DNA of 41,035 bases from Entomomonas sp964395065 (lineage in GTDB: Bacteria; Pseudomonadota; Gammaproteobacteria; Pseudomonadales; Pseudomonadaceae). The translations under genes were made by a program, and so were the position numbers. Location: NCBI GenBank assembly GCA_964395065.1, contig CAYNAM010000006.1, positions 1 through 41,035 of the forward strand, given 5' to 3'. Shown piece after piece: positions 33,527 through 41,035 of this stretch (position 1 is its first letter; each line of letters starts with the position of its first letter). The notes under the pieces were generated by a model, which was not told the DNA's origin, did not search any database, and saw nothing but the letters and a program-made list of their open reading frames with translations.

Positions 33527-34824
33527 ATCCAAGACTCGCGGCCTGTTATGCCCTAACTCCAGTTATACAAGGTAAAGCCTCATTATCAAGCAGCTTACCC
33601 CCTGTCTTAGAACAAGTTGATGAAAACAACAAAAGCCTCACCAAAGAGCTTACGTTGGGCACAGCTCGTTGGCAACCGCGTCTTGAGCTACTACTCAGTA
33701 AACTCCTTGAAAAACCGCTAAAAAATGCAGACAAAGACATTGAAGCATTACTCTATATTGGCCTTTATCAACTACTCTATATGCGTGTTCCTGCCCACGC
33801 AGCCATTAATGAAACAGTTAACAGTGTTAGCACCCTAAAAAAAACATGGGCAAAGGGACTTATTAATGCCGTCTTAAGAAGATGCCAACGTGAAAGTGCC
33901 GAGATTTTTGAGCAACTGGCTAAAGACCCTGTTTCTTTTACGGCACACCCTCGTTGGTTACAAAAACGTTTAAAACAAGATTGGCCAGAGTATTGGCAAA
34001 CAATTTGCGAAGCGAATAATGCACACCCACCCATGACATTACGAGTTAACCTACAGCATATAGCACAAGAAAACTACCTTAACTTACTAAACGAATCCAA
34101 CATAGAAGCAACTTCATGCCAATACAGCACAGAAGGCATTCAGTTAAAATCACCTTGCACAGTGCAACAACTTCCCCATTTTGATGAAGGGTGGGTAAGT
34201 GTTCAAGATGAAGCAGCACAATTTGCAGCGCAACTATTAGATCTAAAACCACAACAACGCGTGTTGGATGCATGTTGTGCTCCTGGGGGGAAAACTTGTC
34301 ATATCCTTGAACGAGAACCCAACCTTGCCGAAGTCGTAGCCATCGATGCTGAAACCAGTCGATTACAAAGAGTTATAGAAAACTTACAACGTCTTAACCT
34401 ACAAGCTGTGCTAAAAGTGGCTGATGGTAGAAATCTTGCTGATTGGTGGGATAATCGCCCTTTTGATCGTATCCTATTAGACGCGCCTTGCTCCGCTACA
34501 GGAGTTATTCGCCGCCACCCTGATATCAAACTAACACGTAAACCAGAAGACATTACAACACTGGCGAATTTACAATACGAATTACTTTGTGCGATTTGGT
34601 CAACATTAGCCGTCGGGGGAATACTAGTTTATGCTACTTGCTCTATACTACCCGAAGAAAACACACAGAATATTGATAAATTCTTATCTGCACACGCCAA
34701 TGCCCAAGAACTAGATATAGGTGACCAGTGGGGTATAAAACAACCAAGAGGACGCCAGCTTTTTCCTCACATGGGTGGTCATGATGGTTTTTATTATGCA
34801 AAGCTCATCAAAATAGCTAAGTGA
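33523..34824 (+). CDS. rsmB: 16S rRNA (cytosine-967-C5)-methyltransferase
   Basis: RsmB (Sun) methylates C967 of 16S rRNA. The N-terminal NusB-like RNA-binding domain (about 1-135, HAAINETVNSVSTL) precedes the SAM domain with VLDACCAPGGKTCHILE near residue 245, LLDAPCSATGVIRRHPDIKLTRK near residue 319, and the catalytic cysteine in YATCSILPEEN near residue 370. The length of 433 residues is normal. It is third in the def-fmt-rsmB operon, and a GNAT gene is coupled at its 3' end where Pseudomonas has trkA. Confidence 0.96.
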   Translation: MNPRLAACYALTPVIQGKASLSSSLPPVLEQVDENNKSLTKELTLGTARWQPRLELLLSKLLEKPLKNADKDIEALLYIGLYQLLYMRVPAHAAINETVNSVSTLKKTWAKGLINAVLRRCQRESAEIFEQLAKDPVSFTAHPRWLQKRLKQDWPEYWQTICEANNAHPPMTLRVNLQHIAQENYLNLLNESNIEATSCQYSTEGIQLKSPCTVQQLPHFDEGWVSVQDEAAQFAAQLLDLKPQQRVLDACCAPGGKTCHILEREPNLAEVVAIDAETSRLQRVIENLQRLNLQAVLKVADGRNLADWWDNRPFDRILLDAPCSATGVIRRHPDIKLTRKPEDITTLANLQYELLCAIWSTLAVGGILVYATCSILPEENTQNIDKFLSAHANAQELDIGDQWGIKQPRGRQLFPHMGGHDGFYYAKLIKIAK

Positions 34825-35261
34825 TGATAGTTATTACTCCCCCAACATTGAACGAATATAGCTCCTTATTAGAAATATGGGAGGCCTCTGTTAAAGCGAC
34901 ACATCACTTTTTAACCCAAGAGGCCATTGCCGAGTTAAAGCCCTGTGTTTTAAATGATTACTTCCCTATGGTTAATCTTTTTTGTAGCCTTAATGATAAG
35001 CAAGTAATCACTGGTTTTGCAGGGGTACACAGAAATAAACTAGAAATGCTATTTGTTGCCCCTCACTTGAAAGGTCAGGGTATTGGGAAAGCATTGCTAA
35101 ACCATGCAATAACGCATTTCAACATCAACTGTGTTGATGTTAACGAACAAAATACACAGGCGACTACATTTTATCTACACCAAGGGTTCAAAATCATTGG
35201 TCGCTCCCCTTTAGATGGGCAAGGAAAACCATATCCCTTATTACACCTACGCATCCAATAA
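34824..35261 (+). CDS. GNAT acetyltransferase, YjaB-like
   Basis: The acetyl-CoA site is MLFVAPHLKGQGIGKALLNHA (motif A, QGIGKA) near residue 70. The C-terminal VNEQNTQATTFYLHQGFKIIGRSPLDGQGKPYPLLHL closely follows E. coli YjaB. The substrate is unknown. The ATG at 34824 shares one base with the rsmB stop (TGATG), giving 145 residues; a GTG at 34821 is an alternative start three bases earlier. Its coupling to rsmB puts it in a translation-related operon, which hints at, but does not show, a ribosomal or tRNA-linked target. Confidence 0.88.
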   Translation: MIVITPPTLNEYSSLLEIWEASVKATHHFLTQEAIAELKPCVLNDYFPMVNLFCSLNDKQVITGFAGVHRNKLEMLFVAPHLKGQGIGKALLNHAITHFNINCVDVNEQNTQATTFYLHQGFKIIGRSPLDGQGKPYPLLHLRIQ

Positions 35262-35396
35262 AGCACTATTTACTCATTTGCAAACAGTATAAGAACTTAA
35301 CCCGTTCCTTAATATTTATAAGATACCCCTTTACTTAGTTAAATATTTAGATACAATTGCGATTTTCATATTTACAATTTAAAAGGAACTACTTAT

Positions 35397-36122
35397 ATGC
35401 ATGAGCAACCTCCTATAATGCCTAACAACGGTGATATTAGCAATAATATGCAACAACCACAGGTAATCAACAAACGTTCAATTGAAGAAGCTGTCGCTTA
35501 CGACTACGACTTCGATGTAATGAATGTAATCTCCCAAGCATGGGCGCGAGTAAATGGCGTAAAACTACCGTTCTTCCTCGTTCTATTAGTAATATCTGTC
35601 ATTAACTTTGTTGCTAACTTCGTTGTAGGCTTCATTATTGCTACTCTTCCTGAAATGCTTGCACTAATAATTAGCTTTGCAGTCAGTATTGCCTTATCTG
35701 TTCTTTCTGCTTCTGCAATGATTTTAGGATTAAAACACCTCAGAGGAGAAAAAATTGAAATTGGTCAATGCTTTTTACCGCTTTCAGGTATTTTTATTAC
35801 ATTAATTATTGGAAACTTTTTAGTCGCAATATTAACCACCATCGGCTTTATATTGCTTATTATTCCTGGTATTTATTTAGCAATTGCTTACACATTAGTT
35901 CAGTGGATTATTGTTGATAATCCTGGTGTTAATGCATGGCAAGCATTAGAAGCATCTCGTAAAATAGTCACTAAACACTGGTTTAAAGTATTTTTACTAG
36001 GATTTTTACTAGGTATTATTGTAATAGTTTCTGCTATTCCTCTAGGTATCGGCCTAATCTGGACAATTCCACTTGCAGCACTATCTATAGGAACACTCTA
36101 CAGAATTATTTTTGAAAAATAA
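35397..36122 (+). CDS. Multi-pass membrane protein of unknown function
   Basis: The 241-residue protein has a hydrophilic N-terminus of about 55 residues (rich in Asn, Gln, Pro) with the segment RSIEEAVAYDYDFDVMNVISQAWARVNGVK. Five or six membrane spans follow. LIIPGIYLAIAYTLVQWIIVDNPGVNAWQALEASRKIVTKHWFKVF near residue 155 resembles the YciC/UPF0259 and DUF975 style of membrane proteins, where a conserved Ala-Leu-x-x-Ser segment follows a span. I cannot assign a function or a firm family. AAAGGAA lies about eight bases before the ATG. Confidence 0.7.
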   Translation: MHEQPPIMPNNGDISNNMQQPQVINKRSIEEAVAYDYDFDVMNVISQAWARVNGVKLPFFLVLLVISVINFVANFVVGFIIATLPEMLALIISFAVSIALSVLSASAMILGLKHLRGEKIEIGQCFLPLSGIFITLIIGNFLVAILTTIGFILLIIPGIYLAIAYTLVQWIIVDNPGVNAWQALEASRKIVTKHWFKVFLLGFLLGIIVIVSAIPLGIGLIWTIPLAALSIGTLYRIIFEK

Positions 36123-36135
36123 TTCCTTTTTATAA

Positions 36136-36163
36136 AAAAAGCGCTTCAAATGAAGCGCTTTTT
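36136..36163. terminator. Bidirectional terminator between the membrane protein gene and can
   Basis: AAAAAGCGCTTC (36136-36147) pairs with GAAGCGCTTTTT (36152-36163) around AAAT. Both strands end in T-runs and the flanking genes converge. Confidence 0.92.
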
Positions 36164-36164
36164 G

Positions 36165-36884
36165 CTATTCCCGATCGATAAAACGTGAGCGGGGAGTAGC
36201 TGTAGGCGTAATCTCTCCATCTAATGGTAAAAAGTTTCCTATTTCATCATCAAATGCTTTAATCGCGCCTGTTTCAATATCATACACCCAACCATGAATA
36301 AATAAATGGCCACTGGCCAATCGTGAGGCAACCGAGGGATGCGTTCTTAAATGATCCAACTGTGCAATAACGTTCTCTTCAATCAAAACATCTAGCGTTT
36401 CTTCATTTAAACAGCCACAATTTTCAGCAACCACTGTTCTTGCAACCTCACAATGCCTTAACCATGCTTTAACTGTTGGCATTGCATCCAGAGTATTTTG
36501 ATCAATGACTGCCCGCATAGCTCCACAGTTGGAATGCCCACAAACGACTATATGCTGAACATTCAAAGCCATTACAGCATACTCAATTGCGGTCGATACA
36601 CCACCATTATTTTGTCCATACGGAGGAACAACATTACCCACATTACGCGTAATAAATAAATCGCCTGGCGAACTTTGCGTAATCAGCTCAGGCACTACCC
36701 GAGCATCGGCACAGGTAATAAACATTGCTCGCGGTTGCTGCGATGAGGCCAAACGCTTAAATAGCTCTTGCTGTTCAGGAAAAACCACTTCACGAAATTT
36801 TTTAAAGCCAGCTACAATTTGTATTAATGCCTCTTCTGCTGTTTCTCGAGGAGGTAACTTTTTTTTACTTTGTCTTTTACGCAT
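36165..36884 (-). CDS. can: Beta-class carbonic anhydrase
   Basis: The enzyme interconverts CO2 and bicarbonate, which among other uses feeds the biotin carboxylase encoded at 22823-24238. The zinc ligands and catalytic dyad are visible: C58, D60 and R62 in ITCADARVVPEL, and H117 and C120 in CGHSNCGAM. The glycine-rich FITRNVGNVVPPYG and GWVYDIETGAI segments also match. At 239 residues it includes a basic N-terminal tail (MRKRQSKKKLPP). It lies 16 bp after pgeF and may extend the rluD-pgeF operon; in Pseudomonas clpB usually takes this place. Confidence 0.95.
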   Translation of the reverse strand: MRKRQSKKKLPPRETAEEALIQIVAGFKKFREVVFPEQQELFKRLASSQQPRAMFITCADARVVPELITQSSPGDLFITRNVGNVVPPYGQNNGGVSTAIEYAVMALNVQHIVVCGHSNCGAMRAVIDQNTLDAMPTVKAWLRHCEVARTVVAENCGCLNEETLDVLIEENVIAQLDHLRTHPSVASRLASGHLFIHGWVYDIETGAIKAFDDEIGNFLPLDGEITPTATPRSRFIDRE

Positions 36885-36900
36885 AATGTTCTCGAATAAT

Positions 36901-37647
36901 TTACTGAGGTAACAACCAAATTAGCGAAGCCATTCTTCCTGTTACTGCTTGGCGTCGATAAGAAAAAAACATATCCTCATCACTCACCGTGCAAAAATCT
37001 CCCCCATAAACAGCTGTCACGCCTGCTTTATTTAACCTAAGCTTTGCTAAGTGGTAAATATCTGCAAAATATTTATCGTGAGTTAAGCCTGTTCTAAAGG
37101 CTAGCTCTGCCTCACTGTCTTTCTCTAAAAATGCTTGTTTTACTTCACTACCTACTTCAAACTTACTTGGACCAATAGCAGGTCCAAGCCAAGCCATTAA
37201 CTGATTAGGTTCGACAGGTAACTGATTTATTGTTGCCTCTAATATGCCGTTCACTAATCCTCGCCACCCCGCATGAGCAGCCGCTATATATTGTCCCGAT
37301 TTATCACAAAACAACACAGGCAAACAATCAGCCGTCATAACAACACACGCCAACTCTGGCTGATCCGTCCAACTAGCATCAGCTTTCAAAACCTGACTAG
37401 CATTAGCCTTAGTTGCTATTGCGCTGTGTACTTGCTCTAGCCAAGCAATCGACTTATAACCTAAACTTGTTTGTAAACGTTGACGATTCTCTAAAACTAA
37501 CTGCTCATCATCACCCACATGCAGACCTAAATTTAACGATGCATAATAATCTTTGCTTACGCCACCTAAACGAGTAGTTGCATAGCTAAACACATTAGGA
37601 GGGACAGGCCAATTGGGTTTAATAATGGTTTCTAACAAACTTTCCAT
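36901..37647 (-). CDS. pgeF: Peptidoglycan editing factor (YfiH/PgeF, multicopper-oxidase-like fold)
   Basis: PgeF removes wrongly incorporated L-Ser at the second position of muropeptide precursors; the fold was earlier called laccase-like. The zinc/copper ligands are in VVMTADCLPVLFCD near residue 101 and AAAHAGWRGLVNG near residue 122, with an N-terminal histidine in WLEQVHSA near residue 70. The length of 248 residues is normal. The start shares one base with the rluD stop (TAATG), as in the rluD-pgeF pair of many gammaproteobacteria. Confidence 0.92.
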   Translation of the reverse strand: MESLLETIIKPNWPVPPNVFSYATTRLGGVSKDYYASLNLGLHVGDDEQLVLENRQRLQTSLGYKSIAWLEQVHSAIATKANASQVLKADASWTDQPELACVVMTADCLPVLFCDKSGQYIAAAHAGWRGLVNGILEATINQLPVEPNQLMAWLGPAIGPSKFEVGSEVKQAFLEKDSEAELAFRTGLTHDKYFADIYHLAKLRLNKAGVTAVYGGDFCTVSDEDMFFSYRRQAVTGRMASLIWLLPQ

Positions 37648-38615
37648 TATTTTTCCTCAAATGACTCACTGTCTTGTCTTAACAAGCTGAGCATCCATAC
37701 CATATCTTCAGGCAACTCAGACTCCCAACGTATTTTCTTACCCGTTACAGGGTGCTCTAACTCTAAAAAGCGAGCGTGCAACGCTTGACGTGGAAAATCT
37801 TTTAAACTTTGAATCAAAGTGGGGTTTGTTGCCGGAGGAATACGGAAACGCCCGCCATACACAGGGTCACCTAGCAAAGGAAAGTTAATATGAGCCATAT
37901 GTACTCTAATTTGATGTGTACGCCCTGTTTCTAGCTGAACACGAACATGTGTATAGGCACGAAAACGCTCTAATACTCGATAGTGCGTCACTGCTTTTTT
38001 ACCATCTGAAACCACTGCCATTTTTTGGCGTTGCACCCCATGCCGACTAATCGGTGCATCGACAGTCCCACCCGATGTTACAACACCATTTACAATGGCC
38101 TCATAGATGCGACTAACGGTTCGTGCCTGTAACTGTTCCACTAACTTTGTTTGAGCCTCTAATGTTTTTGCAACAACCATTAGGCCTGTTGTATCTTTAT
38201 CTAAGCGATGTACAATTCCTGCTCTCGGTACATTCTGTAACTCAGGCGCATGATAAAGCAATGCATTTAATAAAGTACCTTCATGATGTCCCGCCGCCGG
38301 ATGAACAACTAAACCAGCAGGCTTATTTATAACCAATAATGCATCATCCTCATATACGACATTTAGCTTAATATTTTGGGCAACCCAATCTCCTTGAGAC
38401 TCTTGTTGCGCATTTAAATCAAGTACAGCACCACTAAAAACCGTGTCTTTAGGTTTTAACACCTTGCCATCAACGGTTAATTTACCTTCTTTAATCCAAA
38501 GCGTTAAACGTGAACGAGAATAATCTGTAAATAATTGTGCGGCTATTTGATCTAAACGTTGTCCCCCTAGCTCAGAGGGAACTTTTGCTGTTAATACTAT
38601 ATCTGTAGAGTTCAT
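37647..38615 (-). CDS. rluD: 23S rRNA pseudouridine(1911/1915/1917) synthase
   Basis: RluD modifies helix 69 of 23S rRNA. An S4 domain (QRLDQIAAQLFTDYSRSRLTLWIKEG) occupies about residues 19-80. The catalytic aspartate is in the GIVHRLDKDTTGLMVVAKT motif near residue 135. The remaining conserved blocks are YEAIVNG, LETGRTHQIRVHMAHINFPLLGDPVYGG and RQALHARFLELEHPVTGK. At 322 residues the length is normal. It is divergent from bamD across 137 bp, the same arrangement as in Pseudomonas. Confidence 0.96.
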   Translation of the reverse strand: MNSTDIVLTAKVPSELGGQRLDQIAAQLFTDYSRSRLTLWIKEGKLTVDGKVLKPKDTVFSGAVLDLNAQQESQGDWVAQNIKLNVVYEDDALLVINKPAGLVVHPAAGHHEGTLLNALLYHAPELQNVPRAGIVHRLDKDTTGLMVVAKTLEAQTKLVEQLQARTVSRIYEAIVNGVVTSGGTVDAPISRHGVQRQKMAVVSDGKKAVTHYRVLERFRAYTHVRVQLETGRTHQIRVHMAHINFPLLGDPVYGGRFRIPPATNPTLIQSLKDFPRQALHARFLELEHPVTGKKIRWESELPEDMVWMLSLLRQDSESFEEK

Positions 38616-38685
38616 AAATTTTTCATTATTGACTTGGGTTTAAAGCTCAGCTTATGGTTAAATAGGAAAAATTTATCCTAATCGT

Positions 38686-38691
38686 TATAAT
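38686..38691 (+). promoter_or_regulatory. Possible -10 box for bamD
   Basis: TATAAT at 38686-38691 lies 61 bp upstream of the bamD ATG in the divergent rluD/bamD region. I see no good -35 at the right distance, so this is only a candidate. Confidence 0.35.
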
Positions 38692-38752
38692 AGTCATCAT
38701 AGCAAGACTATGTTAATAGCAACAGTTTTTTTGAAATGAGAACACTATCACC

Positions 38753-39685
38753 ATGCGTGTGAAACATTTACTAGTTATTTCATTATTGATCTTAATCGCC
38801 GCCTGCTCCAACTCGACCAAGGTGGATGAAAACTTAACTGAAGTACAACTATATCAACAAGCTCAGACTGACCTTAATAGCAAAAATTATAGTGCAGCCA
38901 TTGCCAAACTAAAAGCGCTAGACTCGCGCTACCCATTTGGTCGTTATACCGAGCAAGCACAGCTTGAGCTAATGTATGCTTATTATAAAATATCTGATGC
39001 TGAAGCGGTACGTAATACAGCTAATCGCTTTATTCGTTTAAACCCTGACCACCCCAATGTAGATTATGCTTACTATATGCGTGGTCTTGCAGCGTTCGAT
39101 CAGGATCAAAGCTTCTTAGCGCGCTTCATCCCCCTTGACATGACCACCCGTGATCCTGGTGCTGCAAGGGTTTCTTATAACGATTTTGCACAGTTAACTC
39201 GCTTCTTCCCAAACAGCATTTATGCTCCCGATGCTAAAATACGTATGGTTTATTTACGTAACTTATTAGCCGCATACGAAGCACATGTCGGCGTATATTA
39301 TCTTGAGCGTCAAGCCTATATAGCAGCCGCAAGACGAGGGACTTATATAGTAGAGCACTTTGATGGTACCCCATCAACAGCTAACGGCCTAGCCATCATG
39401 GTAGAAGCTTATCAACGTATGGGCATGACAGACTTAGCCAATAGTAGCCTAGAAGTATTAAAATTAAACTACCCAAAATATCCTGCAATCGCAGGCGGTA
39501 CTTATAAACCTATGGTCAAAGAGTTAGCCGATCGTGACTGGTTCTCACGCACTATTGTTCGTTGGGTAGGCAGTAACAATGACCCATTACCACCTGGGCA
39601 AACACGTGCCAATGAAGATCTGCAAAAACGCTACCAAGATGCATTAGAAGAAATCCCTAAGGAAATCAAAGCCAGCACAAAATAA
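38753..39685 (+). CDS. bamD: Outer-membrane assembly lipoprotein BamD
   Basis: BamD is the essential lipoprotein of the BAM complex that inserts beta-barrel proteins. The signal peptide MRVKHLLVISLLILIAAC ends in the lipobox with C18 as the lipid-bearing residue. The mature protein is a chain of TPR helices starting LYQQAQTDLNSKNYSAAIAKLKALDSRYPFGRYTEQAQLELMYAYY, with the characteristic ARVSYNDFAQLTRFFPNSIYAPDA repeat in the middle. At 310 residues it is somewhat longer than E. coli BamD because of a C-terminal extension, as in Pseudomonas. Confidence 0.96.
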   Translation: MRVKHLLVISLLILIAACSNSTKVDENLTEVQLYQQAQTDLNSKNYSAAIAKLKALDSRYPFGRYTEQAQLELMYAYYKISDAEAVRNTANRFIRLNPDHPNVDYAYYMRGLAAFDQDQSFLARFIPLDMTTRDPGAARVSYNDFAQLTRFFPNSIYAPDAKIRMVYLRNLLAAYEAHVGVYYLERQAYIAAARRGTYIVEHFDGTPSTANGLAIMVEAYQRMGMTDLANSSLEVLKLNYPKYPAIAGGTYKPMVKELADRDWFSRTIVRWVGSNNDPLPPGQTRANEDLQKRYQDALEEIPKEIKASTK

Positions 39686-39714
39686 AAAAAGGGCAGTCAA
39701 ATCTGCCTTTTTTT
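39684..39714 (+). terminator. Terminator after bamD
   Basis: A-run plus GGGCAG (39684-39696) pairs with CTGCC plus seven Ts (39703-39714) around TCAAAT, with one bulged G. It begins inside the bamD stop codon. Confidence 0.85.
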
Positions 39715-39795
39715 ATTAACGGGTTTATACCTTTTTATCTTATATATTTTTATTATTTTAAACATACATTAAGCATCTTGACTGTATCATTCTAA

Positions 39796-40341
39796 ATCTA
39801 CGCGATAGACTGTAACGCTATAGGCATGCATGAAATAAAAACGTCCTATCCAATTATCGCCTTAATTTTCAGTACAACTTCCCATAACAGCCAAAATGAC
39901 TTGCAGGTTATTACTCACTGGTTTTACAGTAAAAGCACTGTAGTAAATTCTACAGGATGGTTTTGGTTGCACATTAACAGCAGATCATAACTAAAACTGG
40001 TTATGCTCTAGACAGCTTCGTCTGTAATTTATGGCAAGCTTTATACAGTAAACCCTTCAGAATAATCGACTCTGCTATTTCAATCGATCAACCTGTGTAC
40101 AGTTACGCTTCTTGAATACTCTATTAATTCTGAGACAGGAGTTAACTAATGACTGACTCACAAAATAATGCTCAATTTATTCCCTGAAATCCCACCCTCG
40201 CAAGGTACAAGAATCAAAGTTTCATATTTTAATAGTCACACACTTCATATCTATATTCTAGAATGTACTACAAGACGACTAAATGCGACATTACGACTTT
40301 CTGAAGTAGTGCAAATCCAAGTTCAACTCAACAACCCATAG
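39796..40341 (+). pseudogene. glnD: Decayed remnant resembling the C-terminal ACT domains of GlnD
   Basis: Three short open pieces in shifting frames line up in order with the tandem ACT domains of PII uridylyltransferase. Piece A (39796-39990) reads through PIIALIFSTTSHN to WFWLHINSRS. Piece B (39978-40115, another frame) continues QQIITKTGYALDSFV, against family IITSTSQFTLDTYIV, and LWQALYSKP. Piece C (40168-40341) contains TRIKVSYFNSHTLHIYILE and ends QIQVQLNN, like the second ACT domain (VTVLEL ... SVQNA). Spacings agree roughly with intact GlnD. The catalytic nucleotidyltransferase and HD domains are absent. An intact glnD may or may not exist elsewhere. The match is by eye from memory of the family. 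Confidence 0.5.
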
Positions 40342-40552
40342 CCCTAACTATTTGATTAATCATATCTAGAATAGTGCTTTGATTCCCTAAACTTAACAAT
40401 ATAAAAAGCTCATGACTTTTTTATTTAATTTATGCTTTCAATGAAGGGGATTATTCATTTTAATACTTCTCTCTTGAATATTTTATCTATAAAAAAAGTT
40501 CTGTTGTTTAGATTTAGTCAACAAATAACTGGCGGTCAAATGTATATTATCA
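40342..40552. other. Non-coding stretch before the iron-protein promoter
   Basis: This AT-rich region between the GlnD-like remnant and the Fur-controlled promoter shows no frame of note, no terminator and no repeat. With 39715-39795 it completes the roughly 900-bp region without an intact gene. Confidence 0.5.
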
Positions 40553-40558
40553 TATAAT
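40553..40558 (+). promoter_or_regulatory. -10 box of the P19-type iron gene
   Basis: TATAAT at 40553-40558 lies two bases before the Fur site and 51 bp before the ATG. The expected -35 position (near 40530-40538) holds no strong match. A repressor on the adjacent site would block this promoter. Confidence 0.5.
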
Positions 40559-40560
40559 TT

Positions 40561-40579
40561 AATAATGATTATCATTATC
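40561..40579 (+). promoter_or_regulatory. Fur box upstream of the P19-type iron gene
   Basis: AATAATGATTATCATTATC agrees with the Fur consensus 19-mer (GATAATGATAATCATTATC) at 17 of 19 positions and is nearly palindromic. It lies 30 bp before the start codon and next to the TATAAT box, the usual place for iron-dependent repression. Confidence 0.85.
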
Positions 40580-40609
40580 AAACCAACTACTTCAACACGG
40601 GAGCACTCA

Positions 40610-41035
40610 ATGAAATCTTTAGTTGTGTTATCAACGGCCTTACTTTGTGCTGCAACGACCCTATCAGCAAAAGAATACCCCATAGGAAAACCTCAAGAGT
40701 GTGGTGGTATGGAGATCGCAGCAGTCTACTTGCAACCAATTGAAATGGAACCTGCGGGTATGATGAAACCTGCTAAAGATTCAGATGTGCACTTAGAAGC
40801 AGATATCAGCGCCTTAGAACATAATACAAATGGTTTTCAAGAAGGCAGTTGGGTTCCTTACCTTTCTATTTCTTACACATTAACCAAAGAAGGTAGTACA
40901 GATAAGATTGAAGGTAGCTTCCACCCTATGGTAGCAAATGACGGTCCTCATTATGGTGATAATGTTAAGCTCTTAGGCCCTGGCAAATACAATTTAAAAC
41001 TAACCATACTTCCACCTAGCAAAGAAAGCATGTTT
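40610..41035 (+). CDS. P19/Tpd-type periplasmic iron-binding protein, N-terminal part (cut by window edge)
   Basis: A signal peptide (MKSLVVLSTALLCAATTLSA) is followed by KEYPIGKPQECGGMEIAAVYLQPIEMEP, the start of the P19/FetP/Tpd iron transport family. The conserved metal-ligand regions are visible: glutamate and methionine in the GMEIAAVYLQP segment, HLEADI near residue 64, and FHPMVANDGPHYGDNV with histidines near residues 105-113. In Campylobacter, E. coli and relatives this periplasmic protein works with an FTR1/FetM-type permease, usually encoded next to it; here the window ends after 142 codons. GGGAG before the ATG is the ribosome binding site. The Fur box upstream supports an iron role. 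Confidence 0.92.
   Translation, partial: MKSLVVLSTALLCAATTLSAKEYPIGKPQECGGMEIAAVYLQPIEMEPAGMMKPAKDSDVHLEADISALEHNTNGFQEGSWVPYLSISYTLTKEGSTDKIEGSFHPMVANDGPHYGDNVKLLGPGKYNLKLTILPPSKESMF

Noticed and set aside
40483..40683. Minus-strand open frame of 66 codons across the Fur box and P19 start
   Set aside because: It runs antisense over the clear Fur-regulated promoter and signal peptide of the P19 gene and has no family resemblance.

Overview
The window comes from an AT-rich gammaproteobacterium of the Pseudomonas type. Several gene blocks keep Pseudomonas order: prmC-moeB-murI, fimV-truA, nrdR-ribD, etfBA, psrA...nagZ, pycA-oadA, dprA / LysM / def-fmt-rsmB, and bamD / rluD-pgeF. The low GC, the shuffled junctions between blocks, and extra genes rarely seen in free-living Pseudomonas (acetoin reductase, P19-type iron protein, YfcZ-like protein) suggest a host-associated member of the Pseudomonadaceae such as an Entomomonas-like insect gut bacterium. 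That placement is inference from gene order and composition only.

Layout. 1-3011 (minus): an AbrB-type membrane protein, prmC, moeB and the start of murI, tightly packed. 3362-6840 (plus): fimV-truA. 6849-8418 (minus): nrdR-ribD. 8586-9503 (plus): transaldolase. 9522-12844 (minus): etfB-etfA, a terminator, then a cysteine-cluster protein and an MFS transporter. 13127-15306 (plus): psrA, a leaderless YkuD protein and nagZ. 15298-16017 (minus): Sel1-repeat lipoprotein. 16117-19696 (plus): metG, a small lipoprotein, a single-domain NAD(P)HX epimerase and a YfcZ-type protein. 19883-24672 (minus): DUF3829 lipoprotein, two-subunit pyruvate carboxylase, YgdI/YgdR lipoprotein. 24828-26864 (plus): carboxylesterase and a potassium channel. 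26923-27513 (minus): an exported OHCU decarboxylase. 27845-28618 (plus): diacetyl/acetoin reductase. 28689-31941 (minus): rnz, dprA, LysM protein. 32059-36122 (plus): def-fmt-rsmB-GNAT and a membrane protein. 36165-38615 (minus): rluD-pgeF and carbonic anhydrase. 38753-39685 (plus): bamD. 39796-40341: a decayed stretch that I read as a relic of the GlnD C-terminal ACT domains. 40610-end (plus): a Fur-controlled P19-type iron protein cut by the window edge.

Most of the window is housekeeping: translation (metG, def, fmt, rsmB, truA, rluD, prmC), envelope (murI, nagZ, bamD, fimV, pgeF), riboflavin and electron transfer (ribD, etfAB), and anaplerosis (pycA/oadA). I found no mobile element, CRISPR array, rRNA or tRNA gene. 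The most notable items are the signal-peptide-bearing OHCU decarboxylase (periplasmic ureide step), the leaderless YkuD enzyme coupled to psrA and nagZ (probable murein recycling), the GlnD relic, and the NnrE protein lacking its dehydratase half and carrying an altered GGDG motif.
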